A stretch of DNA of 64,000 nt, from contig CALZFC010000283.1 of assembly GCA_945643635.1 (NCBI GenBank), forward strand, positions 186,001 to 250,000. The letters are read 5' to 3'. A program made the translations under genes and the position numbers. The notes below the pieces were generated by a model. It saw nothing but the letters and a program-made list of their open reading frames with translations. It had not been told where the DNA came from and did not search any database. Below are positions 21,801 to 30,960 of the stretch, one piece after another (position 1 is the stretch's first letter; the number at the start of each line of letters is the position of its first letter). Source of the stretch: Allodiplogaster sudhausi (taxonomy: Eukaryota > Nematoda > Chromadorea > Rhabditida > Diplogasteridae).

Positions 21801-22953
21801 TTAGGCCCAGCCGGATCGCAGCTCAGTGGCAAGCTGCTCGCTGACGTCGCGGATATGAAGGAAAAGGCGTCCGCCTGCCTTCAAGCCGACGTCGAGAACG
21901 CCATCTTCGCGACAACCGGCTTCAGCTTCCATGACTGCGACCTGTACTCGGTAGAGGTCTCTCACGAGTACATCTACACGGACGCTTATGTTGGTCCCGG
22001 AGGTACAATTCTTTCTTTCATTTCATTTTGAAAATAAAGTAGCGGATTCAACATTTAAAGAAATTGATGTGAATCGTTATGTGTATGTTTTCCAGAATTT
22101 CTTTTATTCTATGCCTGCTCCAAATTTGGCGCATCGTTATGTGTATGTGTACCAGAATTTCTATTAGTCTATGCCGGCGCCAAATTTGGCGCATCGTTAT
22201 GTGTATGTGTACCAGAATTTCTATTAGTCTATGCCTGCGCCAAATTTGGCGCATCGTTATGTGTATATGTTCCAGAATTTCTTTTAGTCTATGCCTGCGC
22301 CAAATTTGGCGCGTCGTTATGTGTATGTTCCAGAATTTCATTTAGTCTATGCCTGCGCCAAATTTTGAAAATATAAGTAGCAGATTCAATATTTAAAGAA
22401 ATTGATGTGAATTAGCGTTCATCCCAATTTGTACTTTTTTTTGCAGGCCAAGATGCCGAAGCTGCCTCCGAGGAAGAGAAAGGCCAACTTCGCAGCAGTC
22501 ATGGCGGCCCTTCTTGCCGCCTGCTCAAGGTTCAAGACGAGGGCAATTGCGATCGTCGAGGTCGTCGTGACCCCCTCGACGCCCATGAAGAAGCGCCTGC
22601 TCGTCCTCGCCCCGCCAGACTCGGCATCGCAGCCGGTGGCGGCGGTCATCTCGATGGCATTCGCAAAGGAGGGCGAGACCGCGGGCATTCTTACCGTTTT
22701 TGTGAGTTTTCCATTTCTTCATCATTTGTGAACGAGAAAAGTATAATTTATACACATTCGAACATTTATGAAAAGTTGACTCCTATGTTTGAAGGGAAGG
22801 AAGGGCGCGGATGCCCACCGAGTTGGTGGAAGGACCTACGATATGTGGTCGCGCTGCGAAGGAGGCGCCCGCATCTTCACTGCTGAGAACAGCCGCCCTC
22901 AGCTCACCCCGAAGATGGTGATGTCCCTCCCCCCTCTTCAACGATTCCACTGA
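15343..22953 (+). CDS. C2H2-like / tyrosine recombinase-like / SET domain fusion gene, about 30 exons
   Basis: Exons read by eye: 15343-15520, 15583-15707, 16100-16267, 16384-16555, 16657-16745, 16849-16998, 17096-17163, 17273-17382, 17468-17634, 17792-17952, 18032-18141, 18222-18351, 18436-18565, 18649-18782, 18866-18935, 19020-19112, 19172-19194, 19238-19364, 19428-19541, 19836-19891, 19971-20051, 20129-20263, 20325-20411, 20519-20837, 20922-21022, 21184-21371, 21500-21695, 21805-22002, 22447-22701, 22795-22953; about 1,360 residues. Order: basic, acidic N-terminus; C2H2-like finger; low-complexity Ser/Glu/Lys part; recombinase-like core; duplicated acidic exons; SET domain; C-terminal extension. 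All joints from 19428 to 22002 keep phase, linking recombinase tail to SET in one frame. Problems: TAG at 16196-16198, and out-of-phase joints at 16998/17096, 18141/18222, 19194/19238, 19364/19428 and 22002/22447. Possible chromatin-modifying, transposon-derived protein; activity of this copy is uncertain. Confidence 0.6.
15583..15707 (+). other. C2H2-like zinc finger exon
   Basis: Exon 2, joined in phase to exon 1, encodes YCILCNRNYNRLRDH followed after six residues by another His: Cys-x2-Cys, a hydrophobic residue, then His-x7-His. This resembles a C2H2 finger, with a slightly long His spacing. It could serve DNA binding in the fusion protein. A single finger of this kind can also arise by chance. 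Confidence 0.5.
16196..16198 (+). other. In-frame TAG in exon 3 of the fusion gene
   Basis: The exon 16100-16267 reads in phase as ...VWDFTTLRPPQTEE, TAG, LEYVTIIRSLIAAY..., protein-like on both sides. A CAG-to-TAG change would explain it. Alternatively the AG of this TAG is used as an acceptor (exon 16199-16267, also in phase 0), though it lacks a pyrimidine tract. The window's inverted copy does not reach this exon. Confidence 0.6.
18436..19541 (+). other. Tyrosine recombinase-like core (exons 13-19)
   Basis: TNGQRFEQAYKTT fits the first conserved Arg region of Crypton-type recombinases (N-x-x-R-x-x-E/G). RKLTANQ plus MRRGIAQ fits the second Arg region (usually T-x-x-x-x-R). HSMATQVHTYERP fits the His ... 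Tyr signature, with Tyr nine residues after His and a following Pro, as in Crypton-derived proteins. The helix SALTGYIQLIELAKNA follows. The 23-nt exon carrying RKLTANQ does not keep phase with the next exon; skipping it does keep phase but loses part of the motif. No reverse transcriptase or other transposon gene is next to it, which argues against a DIRS/PAT retrotransposon. Confidence 0.55.
19971..20263 (+). repeat. Duplicated acidic exons within the fusion gene
   Basis: Exons 19971-20051 and 20129-20263, with their upstream introns, are diverged tandem copies. Both start EEEAE(P/A)M(D/G)ESAGG and are preceded by CTCTCAG and a similar ~75-bp intron (CACTTACA ... ATGAAATAAAA or TGAATTAAAAC). 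The second continues into a basic KRKR stretch that could be a nuclear localisation signal. Confidence 0.7.
20519..21695 (+). other. SET methyltransferase-like domain (exons 24-27)
   Basis: Four exons joined in phase. GCGLGAVAACDIPKG and CDYGGKMV match the N-terminal SET strand pattern that binds S-adenosylmethionine. GRFINHSTCGRHRNL matches the RFINHSC-x-PN motif, and TGEQLLFNYG matches the GEEL-x-FDYG motif with Asp replaced by Asn. FSCPACP is a reduced post-SET-like pair of Cys. There is no cysteine-rich pre-SET. SET proteins of this kind usually methylate lysines, often in histones; the Asp-to-Asn change and missing pre-SET make the substrate unclear. Confidence 0.8.
22029..22412 (+). repeat. 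60-bp minisatellite with E2F-like palindromes, in an intron
   Basis: Nearly five 60-bp units (about 22073-22366), each ATCGTTATGTGTATG ... CCAGAATTTCT ... TAGTCTATGCCTGC plus GCGCCAAATTTGGCGC or a close variant. The 16-bp palindrome contains TTTGGCGC on both strands, the E2F consensus. The array is bracketed by 45-bp direct repeats (22029-22073 and 22367-22412) ending AAAGAAATTGATGTGAAT. It lies between exons 28 and 29 of the fusion gene. Confidence 0.9.
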
Positions 22954-25085
22954 ATCGAAAACTTTGATATTTCTCACAATCAGTGAAACGTTGATGTTCT
23001 TGCTTTAATTCTTAATTACGTACCGCCTTTTTATATCATTATTTAACCTCTAGAAGGCTCTTTAGCAGCCTCATGTTGCTCTCGTTTTCACATTGATGCA
23101 TTTTTTTTTCTTTGGAAGTTAATCTGATCTTACTGTTTTTGTTCTTCTTTTTGTAATTATTTACATGTCGATGCAAACTTGTTTTTTAAATTAATTTTTC
23201 CATCAATCGTTATCTAAATTCCTGTTTTTCCCTTCCTTTGTTGTTCTTCTGGAGATGCGAATTATTTAAATTTCGGTACAAACTCATTTTTTGAATTAAT
23301 TTTTTTCAATCAATCCTAATCAAAATTGCAGTTTTTTTCTCTCATAGTCACCCTTTCTTTTTACAGTACAAAACTGATAAGAAAGTTAACGAAGTTCTTT
23401 TGTTTTGAATTACTTTAAAAATTGCGAATCCCAAGAGGTTTTTGTCAATGCAAACTTGTTTTTGAATTAATCTCACTTTTTGTACATAACTCACTTTTTG
23501 TACATAACCTGTTGTAAATAATGTTATTGAATGCAATAAACAGAAGTAATTGAATTCAACAGAAGTGCAGAAAAAGGACTGGTCCTCCTCGGCAACTCCG
23601 ACGAAATCGCATTGCCCTTCGATCGGGCATTTTTGTTCCGATAGATAAGTATACACAGTAAAGCAGTGCAAATAAGATGCAGAATACAAGGATCTACTTT
23701 TCTTTACTAAATCTTACTGTTGAGTCGTTGATATATAGTTATTACTGAGTAAATTAAAAAAAAGGAGTTCAGTTCATTTGTTGACAACCACACCATTCCA
23801 CCGGTGCGGGGACGCACGTCTGCGTCAGTGGGACGGTGTACGTTCATGCTTTGGTTGCCACCGTTTAACAGTACAGGAGGAAGGCAGTTGCAATTTTTTT
23901 ATCGACATGTTTCTATTAATGCGCCAAATGGAATGGTTGAGAAGGTTGAGAGGTGCATTCCTTGACACAGAAAGAGAAAGTGAGAGAGATATACAGATAC
24001 AGACAGAGACAAAGGCAACCGGACCACAGTACTACGACAATCCCCAAATGTCAAGCCAGCACGAGAGTGTAACAGTTGTTGTCTGAGTTCTCTGTGTATG
24101 TGTGTTTCTGAGTGTCTGACTCCAGGTTGCTTACGTGCACATCTAGGGATAAATTGGAGACCCCGCATCTACACTCTCTCCCCGATTCGCTGTATCTTTC
24201 TTTCTCGAACGTAAAGGGGTTGATAGTCAATTTTTTTTCCAATCGAATCGCTGTCCAATGGCAAGCTCCTGAACCGTGGGAAGATGTAAGTGATCATCGT
24301 CACGCCGTCCAATTCGGAATCGCAATCGGCAGCGTCGCTCATTGAGGCAGGAGGCAGGCCAAATCCAGGACCATTTTGCTATTCTTGCCATATGCAAAAT
24401 CCCTCAATAAATATGCATTATCTATCCTGCTCAACGTCTGACCTATAACCTTGCTCTTCTTGTGTTTGTCTGACTGACCGCTAAATTCTTTCTCAGAGGG
24501 TTTTTCTAAACGGTTTTACCATTCATTCTACATTTGATCGTCCGGGAAACTCTCCAAAATGAAGCCCAAAAATGTTCGCATTGGTCGGCGCTATGCGTAG
24601 GCGTACACGTCCATGGAGAGAAGCTGACTTCGAGAACATACAACAAATATGAAGGAGATAAACTATGATTATACAGCCGTCACAGAAGTCAAATTTGGAT
24701 GAACGCAAAATTCGCCGTATGGCAAGACCTCCTAAAAAAAACTAAGGGTTCATGAATGGAAATGTGAATGGTAAATAGAACTCCGAAATACTAGTCGATT
24801 AAACGCCAAATTCACATAATAGAAATTGATCCTGAATTTATTTAATTTTTTTCCAAACAGGTCACTCTTAAATTTTAGATAAATTCATAACTATCAAAAA
24901 CTTCGGATTGATGAAGAGGGACACGAATGATAATACAGATCTGCGAATTCGTTCTCGGTTGAACGCAAACTTCCCTTTATAGAACCTGATCCTGAATTTA
25001 TTTAATTTTTTTCCAAAAAACTCAATGTCAAAGTTTTGATAAATTCATAACTCTCAAACTTCTTCGGAAGTAAAGCTGCAATTTT
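22954..25085. other. AT-rich intergenic DNA with old repeats
   Basis: After the TGA at 22951-22953 there is no convincing gene. Visible items are loose repeats of CAAACTTGTTTTTTAAATTAA type (23160-23480), two copies of CACTTTTTGTACATAACx (23475-23510), a CT-element remnant (23898-24005), and two diverged ~160-bp tandem units (24799-25071) sharing TGATCCTGAATTTATTTAAT. Short open frames here have no recognisable motif. Confidence 0.5.
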
Positions 25086-25100
25086 GGTATGGTCGTAAGC
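25086..25100 (-). pseudogene. 15-nt 5' fragment of 5S at the array edge
   Basis: The complement reads GCTTACGACCATACC, the first 15 nt of 5S, preceded by the normal type I spacer and then switching abruptly to the AT-rich flank. Its mirror is 57719-57733. The edge between array and flank therefore lies inside a 5S gene. Confidence 0.75.
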
Positions 25101-25176
25101 GATAAAATTCCCTCTGTATCCAGTAGATATAGCAGTTTCCATTTAATTAATTTGGTTCAAAAATAAAACAAAAAGT

Positions 25177-25305
25177 ATGCTTAATCTATAGGATATTAAG
25201 CGGATAAGGTCCGATACTAAAATGCCAAGATGACTCTATATTATGTTCTTAGCCAAATGGCCAAGATGACTCTACACTCTGATCATAGCCAAAAGGCCAA
25301 GATGA
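25177..25305 (-). pseudogene. U2 snRNA-like segment, inverted
   Basis: Reverse orientation of the rearranged U2-like segment described at 547, in the left inverted-repeat arm. Confidence 0.6.
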
Positions 25306-25593
25306 CTATACACTCTGACAACAGGTGATTAGGATTCTACAATAAAATTTGGCACAATTGCGCCAAAGATTTCCGCAATCTCTACCCTTTATAACTCTGA
25401 TTTACATTCGATGTCTGAAAATTTCGTGCAACCTGCGCCAAAATTGGCTCAAAATCTCTACCCTTTATACCTCTGCTGTACATTCGATGTCTGGAAATTC
25501 CGTGCAACCCTGCGCCAAAATTGGCTCATCTTTTTGAACTAATTTAATAGTTTTCCTTGAAGTAAATTTGGTTCAAAAATAAAACAAAAAGTT

Positions 25594-25711
25594 GCTTACA
25601 ACACCCGGGATTCCCAAGCCGTCTCCGATCCAAGTACTAACCGGGCCCAACGTTGCTTAACTTGCCAGATCGGACGGGATGGCGTGTTCTCAACGTGGTA
25701 TGGTCGTAAGC
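25594..25711 (-). rRNA. 5S ribosomal RNA
   Basis: Reference-type full gene on the minus strand, mirror of 57108-57225. A T-run follows on its own strand. Confidence 0.92.
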
Positions 25712-25997
25712 GAGAGAAGTGTATGTGTGTCACGTAGTCATACTTGCTGTACGCACGTACGTATGTATGTACATGTATGTACATGAACACGTAAATATGT
25801 ACACGAAATTAAAGGTTCGAATCCCGGAGATAACTTCTTCTGCACTTCTTCTGCAAGTCATCTGCACTTCTTCAGCAGCCTAAAATTTTACTTGGGATAT
25901 CCTATCCTTGCTTAGTTTGAAGCCAACATGAAACAAAAAAATTTCTGACATGGCCTTTAAACTTTATTACTTTATTCGTAAAGAATAACAAAAAGTT

Positions 25998-26115
25998 GCT
26001 TACAACACCCGGGATTCCCAAGCCGTCTCCGGTCCAAGTACTAACCGAACCCAACATTGCTTAACTTGCCAGATCGGACGGGATGGCGTGTTCTCAACGT
26101 GTTATGGTCGTAAGC
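25998..26115 (-). rRNA. 5S ribosomal RNA, diverged variant
   Basis: Full length with five changes on the sense strand: ATAACACG (C15A), AGCAATGTT (C60T), GGGTTCGG (two C to T near 67-68) and GGACCGG (T84C). Several fall in the internal control region, so this may be a silent or minor 5S type. It is shared with the copies at 35702 and 45402. Confidence 0.85.
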
Positions 26116-26405
26116 GAGAGAAGTGTATGTGTGTCACGTAGTCATACTTGCTGTACGCACGTACGTATGTATGTATGTACATGTATGTACATGAACATGT
26201 AAATATGTACACGAAATTAAAGGATCGAATCCCGGAGATAACTTCTTCTGCACTTCTTCTGCAAGTCATCTGCACTTCTTCTGCAGCCTAAAATTTTACT
26301 TGGGATATCCTATCCTTGCTTAGTTTGATGCCAACATGAAACACAAAAATTTCTGACATGGCCATTAAACTTTATTACTTTATTCGTAAAGAATAACAAA
26401 AAGTT

Positions 26406-26471
26406 GCTTACAACAGCCGGGATTCCCAAGCCGTCTCCGATCCAAGTACTAACCGGGCCCAACGTTGCTTA
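26406..26471 (-). pseudogene. 3' part of 5S fused to secreted-gene promoter DNA
   Basis: The last ~66 nt of 5S end at AACGTTGCTTA and continue directly as TTGGGTATAAGTTAA, the 5' flank of the secreted-protein gene (intact context at 48245). The joint is repeated at 36175 and 45875. Confidence 0.85.
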
Positions 26472-26527
26472 TTGGGTATAAGTTAAAGTCAGCAGAATGT
26501 GAGTGACTTCTAGACCGCTATTCCTCT

Positions 26528-26539
26528 CCTTATATATCA
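26528..26539 (-). promoter_or_regulatory. Orphan TATA box
   Basis: TGATATATAAGG on the minus strand, identical to the TATA box upstream of the intact gene at 48301-48312. Here it faces 5S sequence instead of a coding region. Further orphan copies lie at 36232-36243 and 45932-45943. Confidence 0.6.
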
Positions 26540-27370
26540 ATTTCTGCTCTCCGCAATCTGATCAATTCAATCCGATTGGCCCTGGTATTTCGAGTACGAA
26601 CGACTGATGATACGAATTTTTTTACTCTGAAAACACTGTCGCTAGCCTGACACTGACAGGGCAGTTCATTTGCATAGTTTATGTAGCACTTTTCAACATG
26701 CGACAATCGTTTTCGTTTGATGATGAAGAAATACATCAGAGATTATTATAGACACGGCGTTCCCTAATCTTTTATTAGGGGAATCTTAGATTGCTAATGA
26801 TATCGGAAATATCTTCGAATATCATGAAGCAATTTGACATGCACATTTTTTTTAGCCATGGATGTTGCATGTATGAACATGTATGTATGTGAACATGTAA
26901 ATATGTACATAACAAATTAAAAAAGATCATCAAGAAGATACGAAATATTCATAACATCAGTACGGGTAGCTGCGCGTGCGGGAAAGATCGAATCCCGGAG
27001 ATAGCACAGTTTTGCTGAAATTTTTGTTGTTTTTAAATCATATTTCGTTACTGGCACTGACAGGGCAGTTCATTTGCATAGTTTATGTAGCACTTTTCGA
27101 CATGCGACAATTGTTTTCGTTTGATGATGAAGAAATACATCAGAGATTATTATAATCTTTTATTCTCTTTTACTAATCTTTTATTAGGTGAATCTTAGAT
27201 TGCTAATGATATCGGAAATATCTTCGAATATCATGAATCAATTTGACATGCACATTTCTTTTTAGCCATGGATGTTGCATGTACGAACATGTATGTATGT
27301 GAACATGTAAATACGTACATAACAAATGAAAAAAGATCATCAAGGAGATACGAAATATTCATAACATCAG

Positions 27371-27455
27371 CACGGGTAGTGTATTGGTAACGTTCTCGTT
27401 ACCAGAACTAATACCTTTGCTGCGCGCGCGGGAAGGATCGAATCCCGGAGATAGC
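27371..27455 (+). repeat. tRNA-like (SINE-type) element with A and B boxes
   Basis: TAGTGTATTGG at 27377 fits the A-box consensus and GGATCGAATCC at 27435 fits the B box with one change, 58 bp apart. A perfect 7-bp hairpin GGTAACG TTCT CGTTACC lies between. A full cloverleaf does not form, so this is a tRNA-derived element, not a tRNA gene. A related copy at 26957-27005 lacks the A-box/hairpin part. Confidence 0.6.
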
Positions 27456-27943
27456 ACAGTTTTGCTGAAATTTTTCTTGTTTTTAAATCATATTTCGTTA
27501 TTGGGTTGAATTTAGTTCGTTTTCTTGAGTTCATTTGATGTCTTTTGGGTCTCCGCTTCATTTAAGAATACATTCATTATGACTGCAACTAATTCTCACT
27601 AGTTATCGCTCATTTTCAACATTCGCTCTAGAGATAAAGTAGTATTTACAGTAATCTGTTTTGTAAACCGAGTTCGTACATTTGTTCGTCATTCTTTTTC
27701 TGAACGCTGACGACTATAATTATGTCATGTCAACACTCGTTTAAAGGCGAAAAAGACATTTTAAGGGTACTGTCGACCTTTTTCATTAACTCCCATTAGT
27801 ACAATTGTATTTTTATTTTGTGATATTCTGCCACAATTGTGTTGTTTATCGTTAATAAAAAACCAATTGAACATGATACTTTATCGGGCACAAAATTTAC
27901 AAACATAGATTTCATAGTTACGAACAATATTGCAAAACATTTC

Positions 27944-28030
27944 TTAGTTGATGAGGCTTGTTGCCACTCCAGAGATCTGCTGTGCCGTGTTGATGGCATT
28001 TCCGGCTGCACCGGAAATGGCTCCAGTTGC
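27944..28030 (-). pseudogene. Last 29 codons of the secreted-protein gene, cut by 5S
   Basis: Identical to the end of the gene at 47361-48212 (from the stop through the ISGAAGNAINTAQQ region), then replaced by 5S at GTTGC/AACG. The 3' flank with its AATAAA signal is retained. Confidence 0.85.
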
Positions 28031-28091
28031 AACGTTGGGCCCGGTTAGTACTTGGATCGGAGACGGCTTGGGAATCCCGGGTGTTGTAAGC
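28029..28091 (+). pseudogene. 3' half of 5S at a fusion joint
   Basis: Begins GCAACGTTGGG inside 5S nt ~58; the GC is shared by the two partners. Followed by a type I spacer. Confidence 0.85.
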
Positions 28092-28379
28092 AACTTTTTG
28101 TTTTATTTTTGAACCAAATTTACTTCAAGGAAAACTATTAAATTAGTTCAAAAAGATGAGCCAATTTTGGCACAATGTTGCATGGAATTTCCAGACATCG
28201 AATGTACAGCAGAGGTATAAAGGGTAGAGATTTTGAGCCAATTTTTGCGCAGGTTGCACGAAATTTTCAGACATCGAATGTAAATCAGAGTTATAAAGGG
28301 TAGAGATTGCGGAAATCTTTGGCGCAATTGTGCCAAATTTTATTGTAGAATCCTAATCACCTGTTGTCAGAGTGTATAG

Positions 28380-28446
28380 TCATCTTGGCCTTTTGGCTAT
28401 GATCAGAGTGTAGAGTCATCTTGGCCATTTGGCTAAGAACATAATA
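28380..28446 (+). pseudogene. U2 snRNA-like segment, truncated
   Basis: Equivalent to 4951-5014; ends at the CT-block junction. Confidence 0.58.
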
Positions 28447-28610
28447 TGGTGGCGCATATTGTAAAGACAAGGCTGCTTCTTTTAATATATTATTGCTTGT
28501 CCAGTATTTTTTTAAAAATAAAAATCTATATTAGCATAGGAATAACAGCTGGAAGCAGTTCAAGGTTACGGTATGGATACTGTGGCGGTGCAGTATGCTT
28601 AAAGCGATCA

Positions 28611-28748
<138 letters not shown>

Positions 28749-29128
28749 CTCTAATGCCACTGCAGCGTCTCTCGTGGATGTTCTTCATGACGTTGTCTGG
28801 CCGCCACGCCGGGCTGTCTTCCTGCGCGAGAGAGCGAGAGGCAGAGAGACAGAGAGAAGGTGAGGGAAGAGAGAGAGAGCGAAAGAGAGAGAGAGAGAGA
28901 GAGATATAGAGAGAAAAAGAATGGATTGAAAGACAGCGAAAATGTAGGAAACCGAGTCAAATCCGAGGTTAAAACAGCGCTGCTTGTGTTTTATTGTCAC
29001 ACATATTTTGTTGGGAACAAGTAGGAACCCTTCAGCTTCCACTACCTCCCTCTATTTCTTCATCTTCCTCTCTCTCTCTCTCTTTCTTTCTCCCCCACCT
29101 CTCTCTCTCTCTCTCTCTCTTTCTTTCT

Positions 29129-29172
<44 letters not shown>

Positions 29173-30960
29173 GTGTATAATGATTTAACTTATAAAATAA
29201 TTAAAATTGTTTGATTTCTGCGTTCCGTATGTGTCAAAATAAAATTTCCTGCATTGAAAATGATATAGAAATATAAATGAAGTCATTTGGTTAAAAGAAA
29301 ACATAAATAAAAAAGAGCTTAAAAATGAGCCTAGAAAAGCGCATTGCGCTACTCCAGGCACAATTCCACTGTATGTCGGGTAATCATGTTTGGTGCATTT
29401 TGTGTGGCCTCTCCCTACGGAAATGGTTATGATTACTAGCGATGTATTCGTTTCTTCCAATTCCGAATTGCAACCTACTGGTGCATTTGAAGATGTTTGA
29501 AATAGTTCGGAGCTTTTCGTAGTTGAATAATCTCAAGTTTCCAGATTCATTAAATAGCCTTCTGTGCTCTTTTCTTTCTTTATCGCGTTGCTTTTGTGTG
29601 TTTGATTCGTCGCTATTTGCCTGTAGGTGCGAGAATGACGCCGGTCAATCTTGATAACGGCGAATTTATTTGTTGGGTCATTTTGCTTTCCTCTTTAACT
29701 TGTCGTGCTTTCCTTGTGTCTCAGTGATGCCCTTATATTTTTGATCATTCTTGTTCATCAATAATGATCTAATAGCCATGACGATGGCAATTAGATGCTT
29801 GGGCTAAGATTCTTGCGCTGCTTTCTTCGGAAAATTTATTAATCCTTGTTTTAACTGGCATTCTATGAAAGTGGAAAGTCTTCGGGGAACTCTTCAGTAA
29901 TTACAGTTCGATTTTTTTTTGCTTTTTCCTTTAAATCGTAATAATCCGCGATATAATTGCTATATTCGCGTTATCCACGTTTAGAGTAAAAAATTTCTTG
30001 AAAAATTTGTCATAACTTATGTTTTAGGCGGAATTAGGGGAAATAGTTCATATATTCTTCTTCCTCGTACGTATTATCCCCATTGGTGTGAATTTGACGG
30101 CTGTTCCAGTCCAATTTCAATTTTTTTTTTGCTTTTTGCTTTATATCGTAAAAATTCGTGCTATAAATGTTATATGCGCATTCTCCACGCCGACAACACC
30201 ATGTGTCGTAATTTACCTGGAGTTTAGAGTGTGCTGAAAAATTCGTCATAACTTTTGTTTTAGGCGGAATTAGAGGGAATTGTTGATATATTCTTCTTCC
30301 TCGTACTTAATAGCCCCATTGGGGTGTATTTAAAGCTTGCACCGGTCCGATTTTTTGCTTTTTGCTTTAAATCGGAATAATCCGCGATATAATCGTTATA
30401 TTCGCATTCTCCACGCCAATAGGACTATGAGTCGTGATTTACAATGAGTCTAGAGTAAAAAAAAATCTTGAAAATTCGTCATAACTTTTGTTTTGGGCGG
30501 AATTAAGCAAAATAGTTGATATATTCTTCTTCGTCGTACTTATTAACCCTATTGGGGTGAATTTGAAGGAAAAATATTTTGAAAAAATTCTGTGACGATA
30601 ATTTGCAAGAACTTTTTTTCTAGTCAGAATTATGCAAATTGCTTGTTATGTTCGTGTTCTTCGTATTCCCCTTCTGGCGTGAATTTGAAAGAACTTTTTA
30701 AAAAATCGTGAAATGCATTTGTTTGTGAAGAAAGTGGTTACGCGCTACCTCCTGATCATGGTGTTGCAATTGGAGTGTCGTTAGATATTCATTAGATTAT
30801 ATCTCTGCCGCCTTATCCTCCTTGTTTCCCTTTTGCTTTTTATTTCGTAATTTCTTGCCTGCAACCAAGATCAGCCCCCCCTCCAGGAAATTTTTCCTGA
30901 GAAAAAAGATGTCTTAAGCTAATTAAAGCTACTATAGAAAGGAGTTGATATTTATTCCAG

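Larger units (their letters stand above)
18821..26030 (+). repeat. Left arm of a 7.2-kb near-perfect inverted repeat
   Basis: Every position x matches the complement of position 82820-x (82819-x after a one-base difference in an A-run near 23760). Arm identity is essentially complete through SET exons, intergenic DNA, the U2-like segment and the first inverted 5S gene. It breaks down inside the second 5S copy at about 26030. The arm continues further left than 18821 if the partner continues beyond the window end. Confidence 0.95.
26472..28028 (-). repeat. Intergenic unit of the secreted-protein gene cluster, no complete gene
   Basis: This stretch equals the DNA between two tandem copies of the secreted-protein gene: promoter and 5' flank of one copy on the left, 3' end of the next on the right. 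Both coding regions have been replaced by 5S sequence. Inside it, a ~404-bp segment is tandemly duplicated (about 26650-27053 and 27054-27460; single at 48420-48830). Confidence 0.8.

Noticed and set aside
22447..22701. Separate small gene starting with an ATG near 22450
   Set aside because: Possible, because the joint from exon 28 is out of phase, but no promoter or distinct 5' end is visible; kept as the C-terminal part of the fusion gene.
27371..27455. Functional tRNA gene
   Set aside because: A and B boxes are present but acceptor, D and T stems do not pair into a cloverleaf; better described as a tRNA-derived repeat.
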